A stretch of DNA of 34,728 nucleotides, from contig JALSIV010000009.1 in NCBI GenBank assembly GCA_026989685.1, positions 1-34,728 of the forward strand, written 5' to 3'. This DNA is from Pirellulaceae bacterium. GTDB taxonomy: Bacteria > Planctomycetota > Planctomycetia > Pirellulales > Pirellulaceae. A program made the position numbers and the translations under genes. The notes beneath the pieces are model-generated. The model made no database searches. It saw nothing but the letters and a program-made list of their open reading frames with translations, and had not been told where the DNA came from. This document shows positions 13,868 to 24,914 of this stretch, piece by piece. Every line of letters begins with the position of its first letter. Position 1 is the first letter of the stretch.

Positions 13868-14425
13868 ATGAAAGCCATGTGGACTGGACTTCGCAACTTT
13901 TGGACGTGGTTTCGCAACATTTTCGTTGCCGTCTCCACCGTGGCTCACGGTATGTGGGTCACCATCCGCTATTGGATGCTGACGTACAAGGACGACCGTA
14001 AGACCTTTACGGATCAGTACTTATACCCAGAAAAACCGGTAGAAGTGGCCGCTCGATATCGAGGATTCCACCGCTTCGATTTGACGACGTGCATTGCATG
14101 CGACCAGTGCGCCAAGGCCTGTCCGGTCGACTGCATTTACATCGGCAAGGAGCGGATCGAGGGAAGCAAGGGGTTCCGGATCACGGGGTATGCCATCGAC
14201 TATTCGAAATGCATGTTCTGCGCGTTATGCGTCGAACCTTGTCCGGTCGATTGTATTTTTATGGGGGCAACGCACGACTTGAGTTGTTATAGTCGAGATG
14301 GGTGCATCGTCGATTTTGCTCGCCTGCCCGTCGAGGTGGCGTGGGGGCGGTCGACGTTGAACCCGGTGGCAGTCGCTCAGTCGAAAGTGATTGCCGAGCC
14401 CGTGCATGGCGGCCCGAATTCCTGA
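13868..14425 (+). CDS. nuoI: NADH-quinone oxidoreductase subunit I
   Basis: 185 residues with two 4Fe-4S motifs, CIACDQCAKACP (about 76-87) and CMFCALCVEPCP (about 118-129), which carry the N6a and N6b clusters that pass electrons from the peripheral arm towards quinone. The N-terminal amphipathic helix (about 15-40) fits membrane-surface binding. The start could be this ATG or the one three codons later; neither has a clear ribosome site. nuoI is normally between nuoH and nuoJ; here it is 1.4 kb upstream of nuoA and separated from it by a DUF2203 gene. Confidence 0.93.
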   Translation: MKAMWTGLRNFWTWFRNIFVAVSTVAHGMWVTIRYWMLTYKDDRKTFTDQYLYPEKPVEVAARYRGFHRFDLTTCIACDQCAKACPVDCIYIGKERIEGSKGFRITGYAIDYSKCMFCALCVEPCPVDCIFMGATHDLSCYSRDGCIVDFARLPVEVAWGRSTLNPVAVAQSKVIAEPVHGGPNS

Positions 14426-14533
14426 ACGCCCCGGGAATCGAGGACGCCGCACGGGACCGAGGCACGGTTGCCGCCGACATTCGGGGCAGCGGAAGCCGGC
14501 CAACGAGGGGCTACGGAACGTGGAGGTCACACC

Positions 14534-14998
14534 ATGACCCGGCACCATGATTCGGCGACACGTTTTTTTACGGTCGACCAGGCCAATGCCATGCTGCCCT
14601 TGGTCCGCGCGATCACGGAGGACATGGTGCAACTGGGGCGGGAGCTGTTCGACCGCCAGCAGCGTCTGGAATACCTGAAAGCAGCCCATCGTGGCTCGGG
14701 CGATGATCCTTACGTCGAAGAACTGCTGCAAATCGAGGAGGAACTCGAGCGGCAGCGGGAGAAACTGGCTGGATACGTGAGGGAGCTCCAAGAGTTGGGC
14801 GTGGAGCCCAAAAGTGCTACCGAGGGGCTGATCGACTTCCCCGCCGTGCTGGAAAACCGCCCGGTTTATCTCTGCTGGAAGCTAGGGGAGCCGGAGGTAA
14901 TGTACTGGCACGAACTCGATGCCGGATTCGCCGGACGCCAGCCGCTGCCGGCGATCACACTCAGTGACTCATCGGTCGAACCCGACCCCGAACAGTAG
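14534..14998 (+). CDS. DUF2203 family protein (154 aa)
   Basis: The ATG follows GGAGG. The protein begins RFFTVDQANAMLPLVRAI, then has a long charged helix (about 25-85), and ends with LIDFPAVLENRPVYLCWKLGEPEVMYWHELDAGFAGRQ, all typical of DUF2203. Role of the family is unknown. It sits between nuoI and nuoA in the same direction, about 108 bp after nuoI; a link to complex I is only a guess from position. Confidence 0.85.
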   Translation: MTRHHDSATRFFTVDQANAMLPLVRAITEDMVQLGRELFDRQQRLEYLKAAHRGSGDDPYVEELLQIEEELERQREKLAGYVRELQELGVEPKSATEGLIDFPAVLENRPVYLCWKLGEPEVMYWHELDAGFAGRQPLPAITLSDSSVEPDPEQ

Positions 14999-15146
14999 GA
15001 CGCGCTCGAGTCGCGGACTGGGCAAAACGGTGGCCGAGCCGTGGGCCTGCGATCTCGATGCGGGGCGCAATCGATCGGCATCTCCCCTCACCCGTCATCC
15101 GGAGACGGAAACATCGGCGATCTCCCCATTCGCTTCTTTCCGGCCC

Positions 15147-15174
15147 TTGCGTTCCCCGCGGGCCTGCTTACAAT
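15147..15174 (+). promoter_or_regulatory. Candidate promoter upstream of nuoA
   Basis: TTGCGT (15147-15152) and TACAAT (15169-15174), spacer 16 bp, in the 286-bp gap before nuoA. This gap otherwise shows nothing I can assign. It suggests that the nuoA-N run has its own promoter, apart from nuoI. Confidence 0.4.
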
Positions 15175-15284
15175 GACCGCCCGATAACGGTGTTGGGAGC
15201 GCCGGGCGTTCGCTGGAGCCGCCACTTGAGCCACTGTCGGCTCACGCTGCATCAAGTCCGTAGCTGGGATGGAACAAGCCGATC

Positions 15285-15962
15285 ATGTCGCAGGCCATCA
15301 TGTCGTCGGTGGGGATTGCCGCGTACCTCGCGTTGTTCGTGGGCGTCGCCCTCGTTTTCGTATTCGTCAATCTGCTGATCGGATGGCTGCTGCGGCCCCG
15401 CAATCCCGAGCCGGAGAAGCTGGAGATTTACGAATGCGGTGAGCCGGCAATCGGTTCGAGTTACGTGCAGTTCGACCTGCGGTTCTACGTGGTGGCACTG
15501 CTGTTCATCATCTTCGATGTCGAAGTCGCCTTCTTTTTCCCTTGGGCCACACTGTTCGGCAAGACCATGAACCTGGCGGACGAGCGAGCCGGAAACGTGG
15601 CGGTCGAACGTCTGGCCGACGATTTGGTGCTTTCCCAGAATGCGAAGGGCGTATTGCGGGAGCTGGGTGTGCGTCACGCCGAGGTTCCCTCGCACGTACC
15701 GGAATCGTTAAAAACGGAAGTATTCGCTCGAGACGCTCAGGGACGAGCCGAACAAATCGTTCATCGAGGTGCCCGGCAGCTGGGAGTCCTCAGCTCGATC
15801 GACATCCTGGTCTTCTTCCTGGTGCTGATCATCGGTTTCGCTTACGTCTGGAAGCGGGGCGACCTCGATTGGGTCCGGGTCAACAAGGCGGCACCGGTGC
15901 CGCATATGCCTCCACCCCCCGAATCGGCTCCCGAAGAAGAGCAGCCCGTACTGCTAGCGTGA
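15285..15962 (+). CDS. nuoA: NADH-quinone oxidoreductase subunit A, extended
   Basis: 225 residues, against 120-150 in most bacteria. TM1 is at about 8-32, followed by the typical KLEIYECGEPAIGSSYVQFDLRFYVVALLFIIFDVEVAFFFPWA with TM2, and TM3 lies at 170-190 (IDILVFFLVLIIGFAYVWKRGDLDW). About 75 extra residues are inserted between TM2 and TM3 (from FGKTMNLADERAG to RGARQLGVLSS), largely helical and charged. NuoA is a membrane subunit next to the quinone site. Either ATG at 15285 or 15300 could be the start. The next gene is nuoC, with no nuoB. Confidence 0.92.
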   Translation: MSQAIMSSVGIAAYLALFVGVALVFVFVNLLIGWLLRPRNPEPEKLEIYECGEPAIGSSYVQFDLRFYVVALLFIIFDVEVAFFFPWATLFGKTMNLADERAGNVAVERLADDLVLSQNAKGVLRELGVRHAEVPSHVPESLKTEVFARDAQGRAEQIVHRGARQLGVLSSIDILVFFLVLIIGFAYVWKRGDLDWVRVNKAAPVPHMPPPPESAPEEEQPVLLA

Positions 15963-16047
15963 TTCCTCCTCGACTCGAGTCGGCTCGACCGCAGCATGCA
16001 TGATCCCGGCGGTCAAGAGTAGTCCCAACCCATCACAGGACAATCGA

Positions 16048-16581
16048 ATGAGCGAAGGCCCTCAGTTTCTCGACGCGTTGAAATCTCGGTTCGGCGACCA
16101 CATTCGCGGCGTCAACCTGGACAATATCGACCCGTGGGTAGAAGTGGCTCCGGAAGCCATCGTGGAGGTCTGCCGGTTTCTCAAGACCGACCCCGACGCC
16201 CGATTCGACATGCTCAACTGCATCAGCGGCGTCGACTATTTTCAGCCCGATCCCGCCAAGGCGAAGCGAGCGGGCTTCGAACCGCATTTGGAAGTGGTGT
16301 ACCACCTTTCCAGCACGATCACCAAACACACCCTGGTGCTCAAAGTGATCTTGCCTCGCTGGAAGGACGATCAGCCGGGTCAACTGCCCGAGCTCGATTC
16401 GGTGGCCGGTGTGTGGCGCACGGCCGACTGGCACGAACGCGAGGTCTTCGACTTGATGGGCGTCTACTTCCGAGGCCACCCCGGATTGAAACGGATTCTG
16501 CTTCCCGAGGATTGGGAAGGGCATCCGCTGCGCAAGGACTACGAGCTTCCATTGGAATACCACGGCATTCGCGGCCGGTAA
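16048..16581 (+). CDS. nuoC: NADH-quinone oxidoreductase subunit C
   Basis: 177 residues from the ATG at 16048, which has AGGA upstream; an earlier in-frame ATG at 16000 is less well placed. The C-terminal half has the family motif EREVFDLMGVYFRGHPGLKRILLPEDWEGHPLRKDYELP, and the middle FDMLNCISGVDY. It is a hydrophilic subunit joined to NuoD at the base of the peripheral arm. C and D are separate genes here (13 bp apart), not fused as in E. coli. Confidence 0.93.
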   Translation: MSEGPQFLDALKSRFGDHIRGVNLDNIDPWVEVAPEAIVEVCRFLKTDPDARFDMLNCISGVDYFQPDPAKAKRAGFEPHLEVVYHLSSTITKHTLVLKVILPRWKDDQPGQLPELDSVAGVWRTADWHEREVFDLMGVYFRGHPGLKRILLPEDWEGHPLRKDYELPLEYHGIRGR

Positions 16582-16594
16582 CGAAAGGCTGACT

Positions 16595-17797
16595 ATGGCG
16601 ACGGCGAATCGCGAACAGATCATCGAACTCGACGTGCGGACGGACGAGCTGCTGGTCAATATGGGACCGCAGCATCCGAGTACCCACGGCGTGCTCCGTT
16701 TGGTGCTCAAGACCGACGGGGAGATCGTCACTCATGTGGAACCTCACATCGGCTACTTGCACCGCTGCGCCGAGAAGATCGGCGAAAACCTGACACCTCG
16801 GCAGTGGATCCCCTACACCGATCGCATGGACTATCTGGCCGCGATGAACATGAATCTCGGCTGGTCGCTGTGCGTGGAGAAACTGTTGGGATACGAATTG
16901 CCCGAGAAAGCCCGTCATATCCGAGTGATCATCGCCGAGCTGGGGCGCATCGCCAGCCATCTGGTCGGCATGGGAACCTACGGACTCGATCTCGGCACCT
17001 TCAGCCCGTTCCTTTATGCGTTCCGCGAGCGGGAAAAGATCCTCGATCTGTTCGAAGAGGTTTGCGGAGCCCGACTGACCAACAGTTACATTACTCCGGG
17101 CGGAGTCACCGGCGACCTGCCCGCGGGCTGGTTGGAGAAGTGCGAGGCCTTCCTCGATCAATTCGTGCCGGTGATCACGGAATATCACACGCTACTGACG
17201 ACCAACGCGATCTTCATCCAGCGCACGGCCGGGATCGGCGTGATTTCACGCGAAATGGCCATCGACTATGGATGCACGGGTCCGGTACTGCGGGGCAGCG
17301 GAGTCGACCATGACTTGAGGCGCGACGGCGAAGAGCGTTACACCGAAATGTACGACGGTTACGCGTTCGAAGTGATCGTGGAAAAGGACGGTCACTATCC
17401 CCGCGACCACGACTATCCGCCGGTTCCGCCCGAGGCCGTGCTGGGGGACTGCTGGCACCGATTCTACGTTCGGATGCTGGAAGTGATGCAGGCGATCGAC
17501 ATCGTTCGGGAAGGGATCGAGTTCTACCGAGCCTCCAGCGGGGATTGGGGACATCCGATCAAACTGAACACCAAGCTGCCCAAGGGAGAAGTCTATCTGG
17601 AAACCGAATGTCCGCGTGGCCAGATGGGGTTCTATTTGGTGAGTGACGGTTCGGCCATTCCCTGGCGCGTGCGAGCCCGCAGCAGTTGCTTCTGCAATCT
17701 TTCGGTTACCGAGGAACTGTGCCGTGGCTGCCTGCTGGCCGACGTGGCCGCCATTGTCGGATCGCTGGACATCGTGATGGGCGAAATCGATCGTTAG
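16595..17797 (+). CDS. nuoD: NADH-quinone oxidoreductase subunit D
   Basis: 400 residues, normal length. Conserved blocks: NMGPQHPSTHGVLRLVL near the start, HIGYLHRCAEKIGE, the quinone-site region with YTDRMDYLAAMNMN, FSPFLYAFREREKILDLFE, and the end PRGQMGFYLVSDG with LADVAAIVGSLDIVMGEIDR. It forms the quinone-binding pocket with NuoB, which is not encoded in this window. Ribosome site AAAGG overlaps the end of nuoC. Confidence 0.96.
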   Translation: MATANREQIIELDVRTDELLVNMGPQHPSTHGVLRLVLKTDGEIVTHVEPHIGYLHRCAEKIGENLTPRQWIPYTDRMDYLAAMNMNLGWSLCVEKLLGYELPEKARHIRVIIAELGRIASHLVGMGTYGLDLGTFSPFLYAFREREKILDLFEEVCGARLTNSYITPGGVTGDLPAGWLEKCEAFLDQFVPVITEYHTLLTTNAIFIQRTAGIGVISREMAIDYGCTGPVLRGSGVDHDLRRDGEERYTEMYDGYAFEVIVEKDGHYPRDHDYPPVPPEAVLGDCWHRFYVRMLEVMQAIDIVREGIEFYRASSGDWGHPIKLNTKLPKGEVYLETECPRGQMGFYLVSDGSAIPWRVRARSSCFCNLSVTEELCRGCLLADVAAIVGSLDIVMGEIDR

Positions 17798-17913
17798 GCG
17801 GGCATTTTCGCACACGAAATTGCCTCGGGGGGGCTTGCCGGTTCGACCAGCCTTGTGCCATATTTCACACACTCTTTAGTCAAAAAACACCTTGGTGAAG
17901 GAATCACGTCGCC

Positions 17914-19122
17914 GTGGCAGAGTTTTTTGCCCAATACATGCCGGCCTGGGGGGCGTATCTGCTGACCGCCCTGATCTCCGTCGCTCTGCTGCTGGCGGTG
18001 GTTGGGCTGGGAGCCCTGTTCTTCATTTGGGCCGAACGGAAGGTGGCGGGCCGGATTCAGGACCGGTTGGGACCGACTCGCACCGGCGGCAAATTCGGCT
18101 GGCTGCAATCGCTGGCGGACGGCATCAAGCTGATCACGAAGGAAGACTTGGCGCCGGCTGACGCGGACCGGCTGCTGTTTCGACTGGCGCCGTATGTGAG
18201 TTTGGCCCCGAGTTACGCGGCGCTGTTGGCACTCCCCTTCGCCGATGGCTGGGTGGGCTGGGAAATCAACACGTCGGTGTTCTTTCTGCTGGCCATCTTG
18301 GGACTGGAGGTCTTCGGAGTCATCCTGGCCGGTTATGCCTCGGGCTCGAAATGGTCCCTGTTCGGCGGTATGAGGCAGGCGGCTCAGGTCGTATCGTACG
18401 AAGTGCCGCTTGGCATGTGCGGAGTGATTCCCGTCTTTCTTTGCGGGACGATGAGCCTCACCACGATCGGCAACATGCAGGCGGGGTGGGCGACCAACTG
18501 GCTGATCTTTCACGACCCGTTCACTTTCATGGTGTTCTGGGTCTATTTCACTTGCGCCGTGGCCAGCGTGAACCGAGCTCCGTTCGACTTGGCGGAAGCC
18601 GAGAGTGAACTGGTGGCCGGATTCCATACCGAGTACTCCGGTTTGCGCTGGAGTTTCTTCTTCATGGCCGAATACAACTCGATGTTCGTGGTCTCCGGTC
18701 TGGCGGCCGTATTGTTCTTCGGCGGCTGGAACGGACCGGTACCGATTTTCGCATCCTGGAAAGCGGCGGGGGGCGGCTGGGAAATCGTGGCCGACCTGGC
18801 GGGTTGCCTCAACTTCATCGGCAAGGCCGTTCTCGGCGTGATGGTGATGATCTGGGTCCGTTGGACGCTCCCCCGATTGCGAATCGACCAGGTGATCACC
18901 ACCTGCTTGAAATACTGCGTGCCGCTGGCAGCGTTCTGTTTCGTCGGAGCTCTCGCCTGGCAACTCGCATCGCTCCCCTCGCCCAACGACTGGCTTTCGC
19001 CCGACCCGGCAGGCCGTGCGGCCGTGCGGGAGCCGTGGGTGGAGCGAGCGGAAGACGGTGCCGAGCGATCGGGGACGAGCGGCGCTGAGGAGCTGGCACG
19101 GCTGGCGGAGGACAAACGCTGA
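17914..19122 (+). CDS. nuoH: NADH-quinone oxidoreductase subunit H
   Basis: 402 residues from a GTG; the ATG at 17938 is an alternative. Eight or so membrane segments and the quinone-channel motifs ERKVAGRIQDRLGPTRTGG (about 33-51), NRAPFDLAEAESELVAGFHTEYSG (about 211-234) and VRWTLPRLRIDQ near the end. It connects quinone reduction to the proton-pumping membrane arm. The last 40 residues after the final membrane segment are polar, longer than usual. Stop overlaps nuoJ start (TGATG). Confidence 0.95.
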   Translation: MAEFFAQYMPAWGAYLLTALISVALLLAVVGLGALFFIWAERKVAGRIQDRLGPTRTGGKFGWLQSLADGIKLITKEDLAPADADRLLFRLAPYVSLAPSYAALLALPFADGWVGWEINTSVFFLLAILGLEVFGVILAGYASGSKWSLFGGMRQAAQVVSYEVPLGMCGVIPVFLCGTMSLTTIGNMQAGWATNWLIFHDPFTFMVFWVYFTCAVASVNRAPFDLAEAESELVAGFHTEYSGLRWSFFFMAEYNSMFVVSGLAAVLFFGGWNGPVPIFASWKAAGGGWEIVADLAGCLNFIGKAVLGVMVMIWVRWTLPRLRIDQVITTCLKYCVPLAAFCFVGALAWQLASLPSPNDWLSPDPAGRAAVREPWVERAEDGAERSGTSGAEELARLAEDKR

Positions 19123-19730
19123 TGTTGGCTGCGATCGACCTGCACGGATTCCTGTTCGTCCTGTTTGCACTCACGGCGTGCGTATTCGCGGCGGGCGTGC
19201 TGTTCTCCAGCAACATCGTACGGATGGCGTTCAATCTCGTATTGTCGCTCGGTTCGTCAGCCGGGTTGTTCTTTCTGGCCGGTGCCGAATTCGTCGGCGC
19301 GATGCAGTTGATGATCTATGTCGGTGGAACGCTGGTGCTGTTGGTGTTCGGCGTCATGTTGACCGCTCAGCACCGTTTCCTGGAAATGCGGACCAATGCC
19401 GGCGAGTGGGTTCTTTCGTTGCTGGTGGGAGGCGCCCTGCTGATGGTGCTCCTGCAGGCGGCGTTCTCCGTTTCGCAGTGGAACACGCCGTACGCTCAGC
19501 GCGATCAGGTGGAGATCGACGAGTCCAAATCGGCGACACCGATTGCCGCGGCCCTGACGGGAGTGCGCGTGGACAAGTTGGAGGAAACCAACCCGCGACT
19601 GCGAGCCGGCAAATCGGGCTATTTGATGCCGTTCGTGATCGTTTCCATGCATCTGCTGGTGGTGTTGGTAGGAGCAGCCTATCTGGCGCGGCCGCGGATG
19701 GCCGTGCGACAAATGAGGCGGGGAGGTTAG
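19122..19730 (+). CDS. nuoJ: NADH-quinone oxidoreductase subunit J
   Basis: 202 residues. Five predicted membrane segments, with the conserved QLMIYVGGTLVLLVFGVMLT (the pi-bulge helix region involved in coupling). A polar loop at about 120-165 precedes the last membrane helix. Translationally coupled to nuoH by TGATG. The family call rests on position, topology and the YVGG motif. Confidence 0.93.
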   Translation: MLAAIDLHGFLFVLFALTACVFAAGVLFSSNIVRMAFNLVLSLGSSAGLFFLAGAEFVGAMQLMIYVGGTLVLLVFGVMLTAQHRFLEMRTNAGEWVLSLLVGGALLMVLLQAAFSVSQWNTPYAQRDQVEIDESKSATPIAAALTGVRVDKLEETNPRLRAGKSGYLMPFVIVSMHLLVVLVGAAYLARPRMAVRQMRRGG

Positions 19731-19741
19731 GCGCAGACACG

Positions 19742-20076
19742 ATGGCCGGACTACTGGCGACCATTACCGTTTCTCACTACTTGGCGGTCGGTGCGTTCTT
19801 CTTCGTCACCGGCGTGCTCTGCATGGCCACCAAACGCAATGCACTCGGCGTGCTGATGGGCATCGAGCTGGTGCTCAACGGCGCCAATCTCAATTTCATC
19901 GCGTTCGGCAGCCAGTACCTCCGCGAAGAGACGCTGGGACTGGACGGGCAGTTGATCGCCCTGTTCGTGATCATTTTGGCTGCGGCCGAGGCGGCGGTGG
20001 CTTTGGCGATCGCGCTGAGTTTTTATAACGCACATTCCACGATCGATGTCGATCAAGGCGACGAGCTGAAAGGCTG

Positions 20077-20077
<1 letters not shown>
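19742..20077 (+). CDS. nuoK: NADH-quinone oxidoreductase subunit K
   Basis: 111 residues, three membrane helices. The conserved glutamates of the proton path are visible in LMGIELVLNGANLNFIAF (second helix) and AAAEAAVALAIAL (third helix). GGGGAGG lies upstream. Its stop overlaps the nuoL start (TGATG). Confidence 0.95.
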
Positions 20078-22740
<2,663 letters not shown>

Positions 22741-22748
22741 GTGATATC

Positions 22749-22775
22749 GCCCGGCGCCGGCGGAATGAGCCGGGC
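22749..22775 (+). other. GC hairpin between nuoL and nuoM
   Basis: GCCCGGC (22749-22755) pairs with GCCGGGC (22769-22775) across a 13-base loop. No T-run follows directly (TTTTT comes 22 bp later). It may slow transcription or protect mRNA between nuoL and nuoM; weak evidence. Confidence 0.3.
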
Positions 22776-22848
22776 CGCTGGGCACAGCCGATCCCGGTTT
22801 TTCCGTTTTGAATTCCCGTTTTGACTTGTTGTAAAGTTGCACACAGCC

Positions 22849-24840
22849 ATGTCAAACTTGCTAGGTTCGGATCTCAATCACGTCTATGCATGCTGGTTGA
22901 GCTTGCTCGTCTTCCTGCCGGTGCTGGGAACGCTCATTCTGCTGGTGATCCCCAGTCGAGCTGTCGACGCGATCCGGTACGTGACATTCGCGGTCACGGC
23001 CGTGGTGTTTCTGCTCACCCTGCTGGCATTTTTCAGCTCCGGATCGGCGCTGAGTTTCGCCTATGAAGGCGAAGCCGCCAGATACATGCAAGCGGCGTTC
23101 CACATTCCCTGGATACCGTCGTTCGACATCTACTACGCGATGGGCGTAGACGGCATCAGTCTTCCGTTGGTGGTGCTGACCGGCCTGGTGAGTCTGCTGG
23201 CAATGGGAGCCAGTTGGTCGATCACCAAGCATGTCAAGGGATACTGCATCTTGTTCCTGCTTCTGGAAACGGGAATGCTGGGAGTGTTCCTCGCACTCGA
23301 CTTCTTCCTGTTCTACGTCTTCTGGGAAGTCATGCTGTTGCCGATGTACTTCCTGATCGGCGTGTGGGGAGGACCGCGTCGCGAATATGCGGCGATCAAG
23401 TTCTTCATCTATACGCTGGTCGGCAGCGTGCTGATGCTGGTCGCCATCTTGATGCTCTACTTCGCCAGCGATCTCACCAAGCTGACTCCCGAGCAGCTCG
23501 CGCGAGCTCATGTGCTCGATACCGTGACCGGCGAAGACGGCCGGCCCGTGCTCGATGGTCCCTGGCGGGTTCCCCAGGGAGAAGCAGCGGCCGCCGCACT
23601 GCAAAAGCAGGTCGAGTCGGCCACCGCCGCGCTGATGAGCCAGATCGAAGCGGGGGAGCGATCCCGGCACACCTTCAGCCTGTTGGCACTCGCCGAACTG
23701 GGCCAGCACACCGATGCCTTCAGCCCGTCGTTGCAATGGTGGGCATTCCTGCTGCTGTTCATCGGGTTCGCCATCAAAGTGCCCTCGGTTCCCGTCCATA
23801 CCTGGCTGCCCGATGCGCACGTCGAAGCCCCAACCCCGATTTCGATGATTCTGGCCGGTGTGCTGCTGAAAATGGGCGGATACGGCATCCTGCGGATCTG
23901 CTATCCGATTTGTCCTCACGGCGGTTTCGATCTGGCCTGGTTCATCTGCCTGATCGGCGTGGTCAGTATGATCTACGGAGCTTACGCGGCGCTGGCCCAG
24001 AAGGACTTCAAACGACTGGTGGCCTACAGCTCGGTCAGCCACATGGGCTATGTGGTACTGGGACTCGGTGTCTGGTCGGCGACTGCCGGCACGTTTTACA
24101 ACGCCGACTACTGGAACATGGGCGTCAAAGGAGCCATGTTCCAGATGATCGCTCACGGTATCTCTTCGGCCGGCATGTTCTTTATGGTGGGCGTCGTTTA
24201 CGACCGTGTGCATCACCGCAACTTGTCGGAGTTCGGAGGGCTGTTCGGTAAGATGCCGGTCTATACGGCTCTGGCGATCGGGATCTTTTTCGCCGGATTG
24301 GGACTACCCGGCTTGTGCGGGTTCATCGGCGAAGTCCTGGTCGTCCTTTCGGTCTGGAACTACAGCCAGGTACTGGCGATCCTCTCGGCCGCCGTGGTGA
24401 TCCTCACGGCCGGCTATATCCTCTGGACGCTGCAGCGAGTCTATCTGGGAACCGAATACCGCGGCCCGCACGAGGAAGCACTCGTGCCGATCAATCCCCG
24501 CGAGTTCACCATTGCGGCGACTTTGTTCGTGTTGGCCATCGCCCTGGGCGTGTTTCCCTACCAAACCGTGCTCAAGTACATGGATCCGACCATCGATCGG
24601 CAGACTCAGTCGCTGGCCGATTGGACCCAGCGGGTCAAGGAGTCGGCCAAGCTCGACGAGAGCGACGGCGGCAAGCAAGCGGAGACAAAAGAGATCAAGG
24701 TCGTCGGAACCCCGGACCATGCGGGGCGGGAATCGGCCGAGCCGACCTCCGCGGCAGCCGTCACGACGAAACGCAATTGGCCGTCCGAGGAGTTGTCGAC
24801 GGCGGGACGGTACGGAGCGCCGGCTTCCGGTGGCGGCTGA
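22849..24840 (+). CDS. nuoM: NADH-quinone oxidoreductase subunit M with a loop insertion
   Basis: 663 residues from the ATG at 22849; a TTG four codons earlier is possible. Usual length is about 500. Core motifs: FLFYVFWEVMLLPMYFLIGVWGG (with the key Glu), AIKFFIYTLVGS, IKVPSVPVHTWLPDAHVEAPTPISMILAGVLLKMGGYG, YSSVSHMGYVVLGLG and the final helices. An insertion of about 85 polar, helical residues (from SDLTKLTPEQLARA to HTFSLLALAELG) follows the sixth or so membrane helix. The C-terminal 75 residues are charged. Proton-pumping antiporter-like subunit. Confidence 0.95.
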   Translation: MSNLLGSDLNHVYACWLSLLVFLPVLGTLILLVIPSRAVDAIRYVTFAVTAVVFLLTLLAFFSSGSALSFAYEGEAARYMQAAFHIPWIPSFDIYYAMGVDGISLPLVVLTGLVSLLAMGASWSITKHVKGYCILFLLLETGMLGVFLALDFFLFYVFWEVMLLPMYFLIGVWGGPRREYAAIKFFIYTLVGSVLMLVAILMLYFASDLTKLTPEQLARAHVLDTVTGEDGRPVLDGPWRVPQGEAAAAALQKQVESATAALMSQIEAGERSRHTFSLLALAELGQHTDAFSPSLQWWAFLLLFIGFAIKVPSVPVHTWLPDAHVEAPTPISMILAGVLLKMGGYGILRICYPICPHGGFDLAWFICLIGVVSMIYGAYAALAQKDFKRLVAYSSVSHMGYVVLGLGVWSATAGTFYNADYWNMGVKGAMFQMIAHGISSAGMFFMVGVVYDRVHHRNLSEFGGLFGKMPVYTALAIGIFFAGLGLPGLCGFIGEVLVVLSVWNYSQVLAILSAAVVILTAGYILWTLQRVYLGTEYRGPHEEALVPINPREFTIAATLFVLAIALGVFPYQTVLKYMDPTIDRQTQSLADWTQRVKESAKLDESDGGKQAETKEIKVVGTPDHAGRESAEPTSAAAVTTKRNWPSEELSTAGRYGAPASGGG

Positions 24841-24914
24841 GAGACGATGGCAACGACGGCGGACCCCGTGGCGAATAGGCGTTCGAGTTTTCCCATGCAA
24901 TAGGGAACGAATCG

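Noticed and set aside
19016-19741. Long open frame running into nuoK from nuoJ
   Set aside because: Only the part from the ATG at 19742 is NuoK; the rest is a shadow of nuoH and nuoJ.
22821-22848. TTGACT before nuoM as a promoter
   Set aside because: No -10-like hexamer at a suitable distance.
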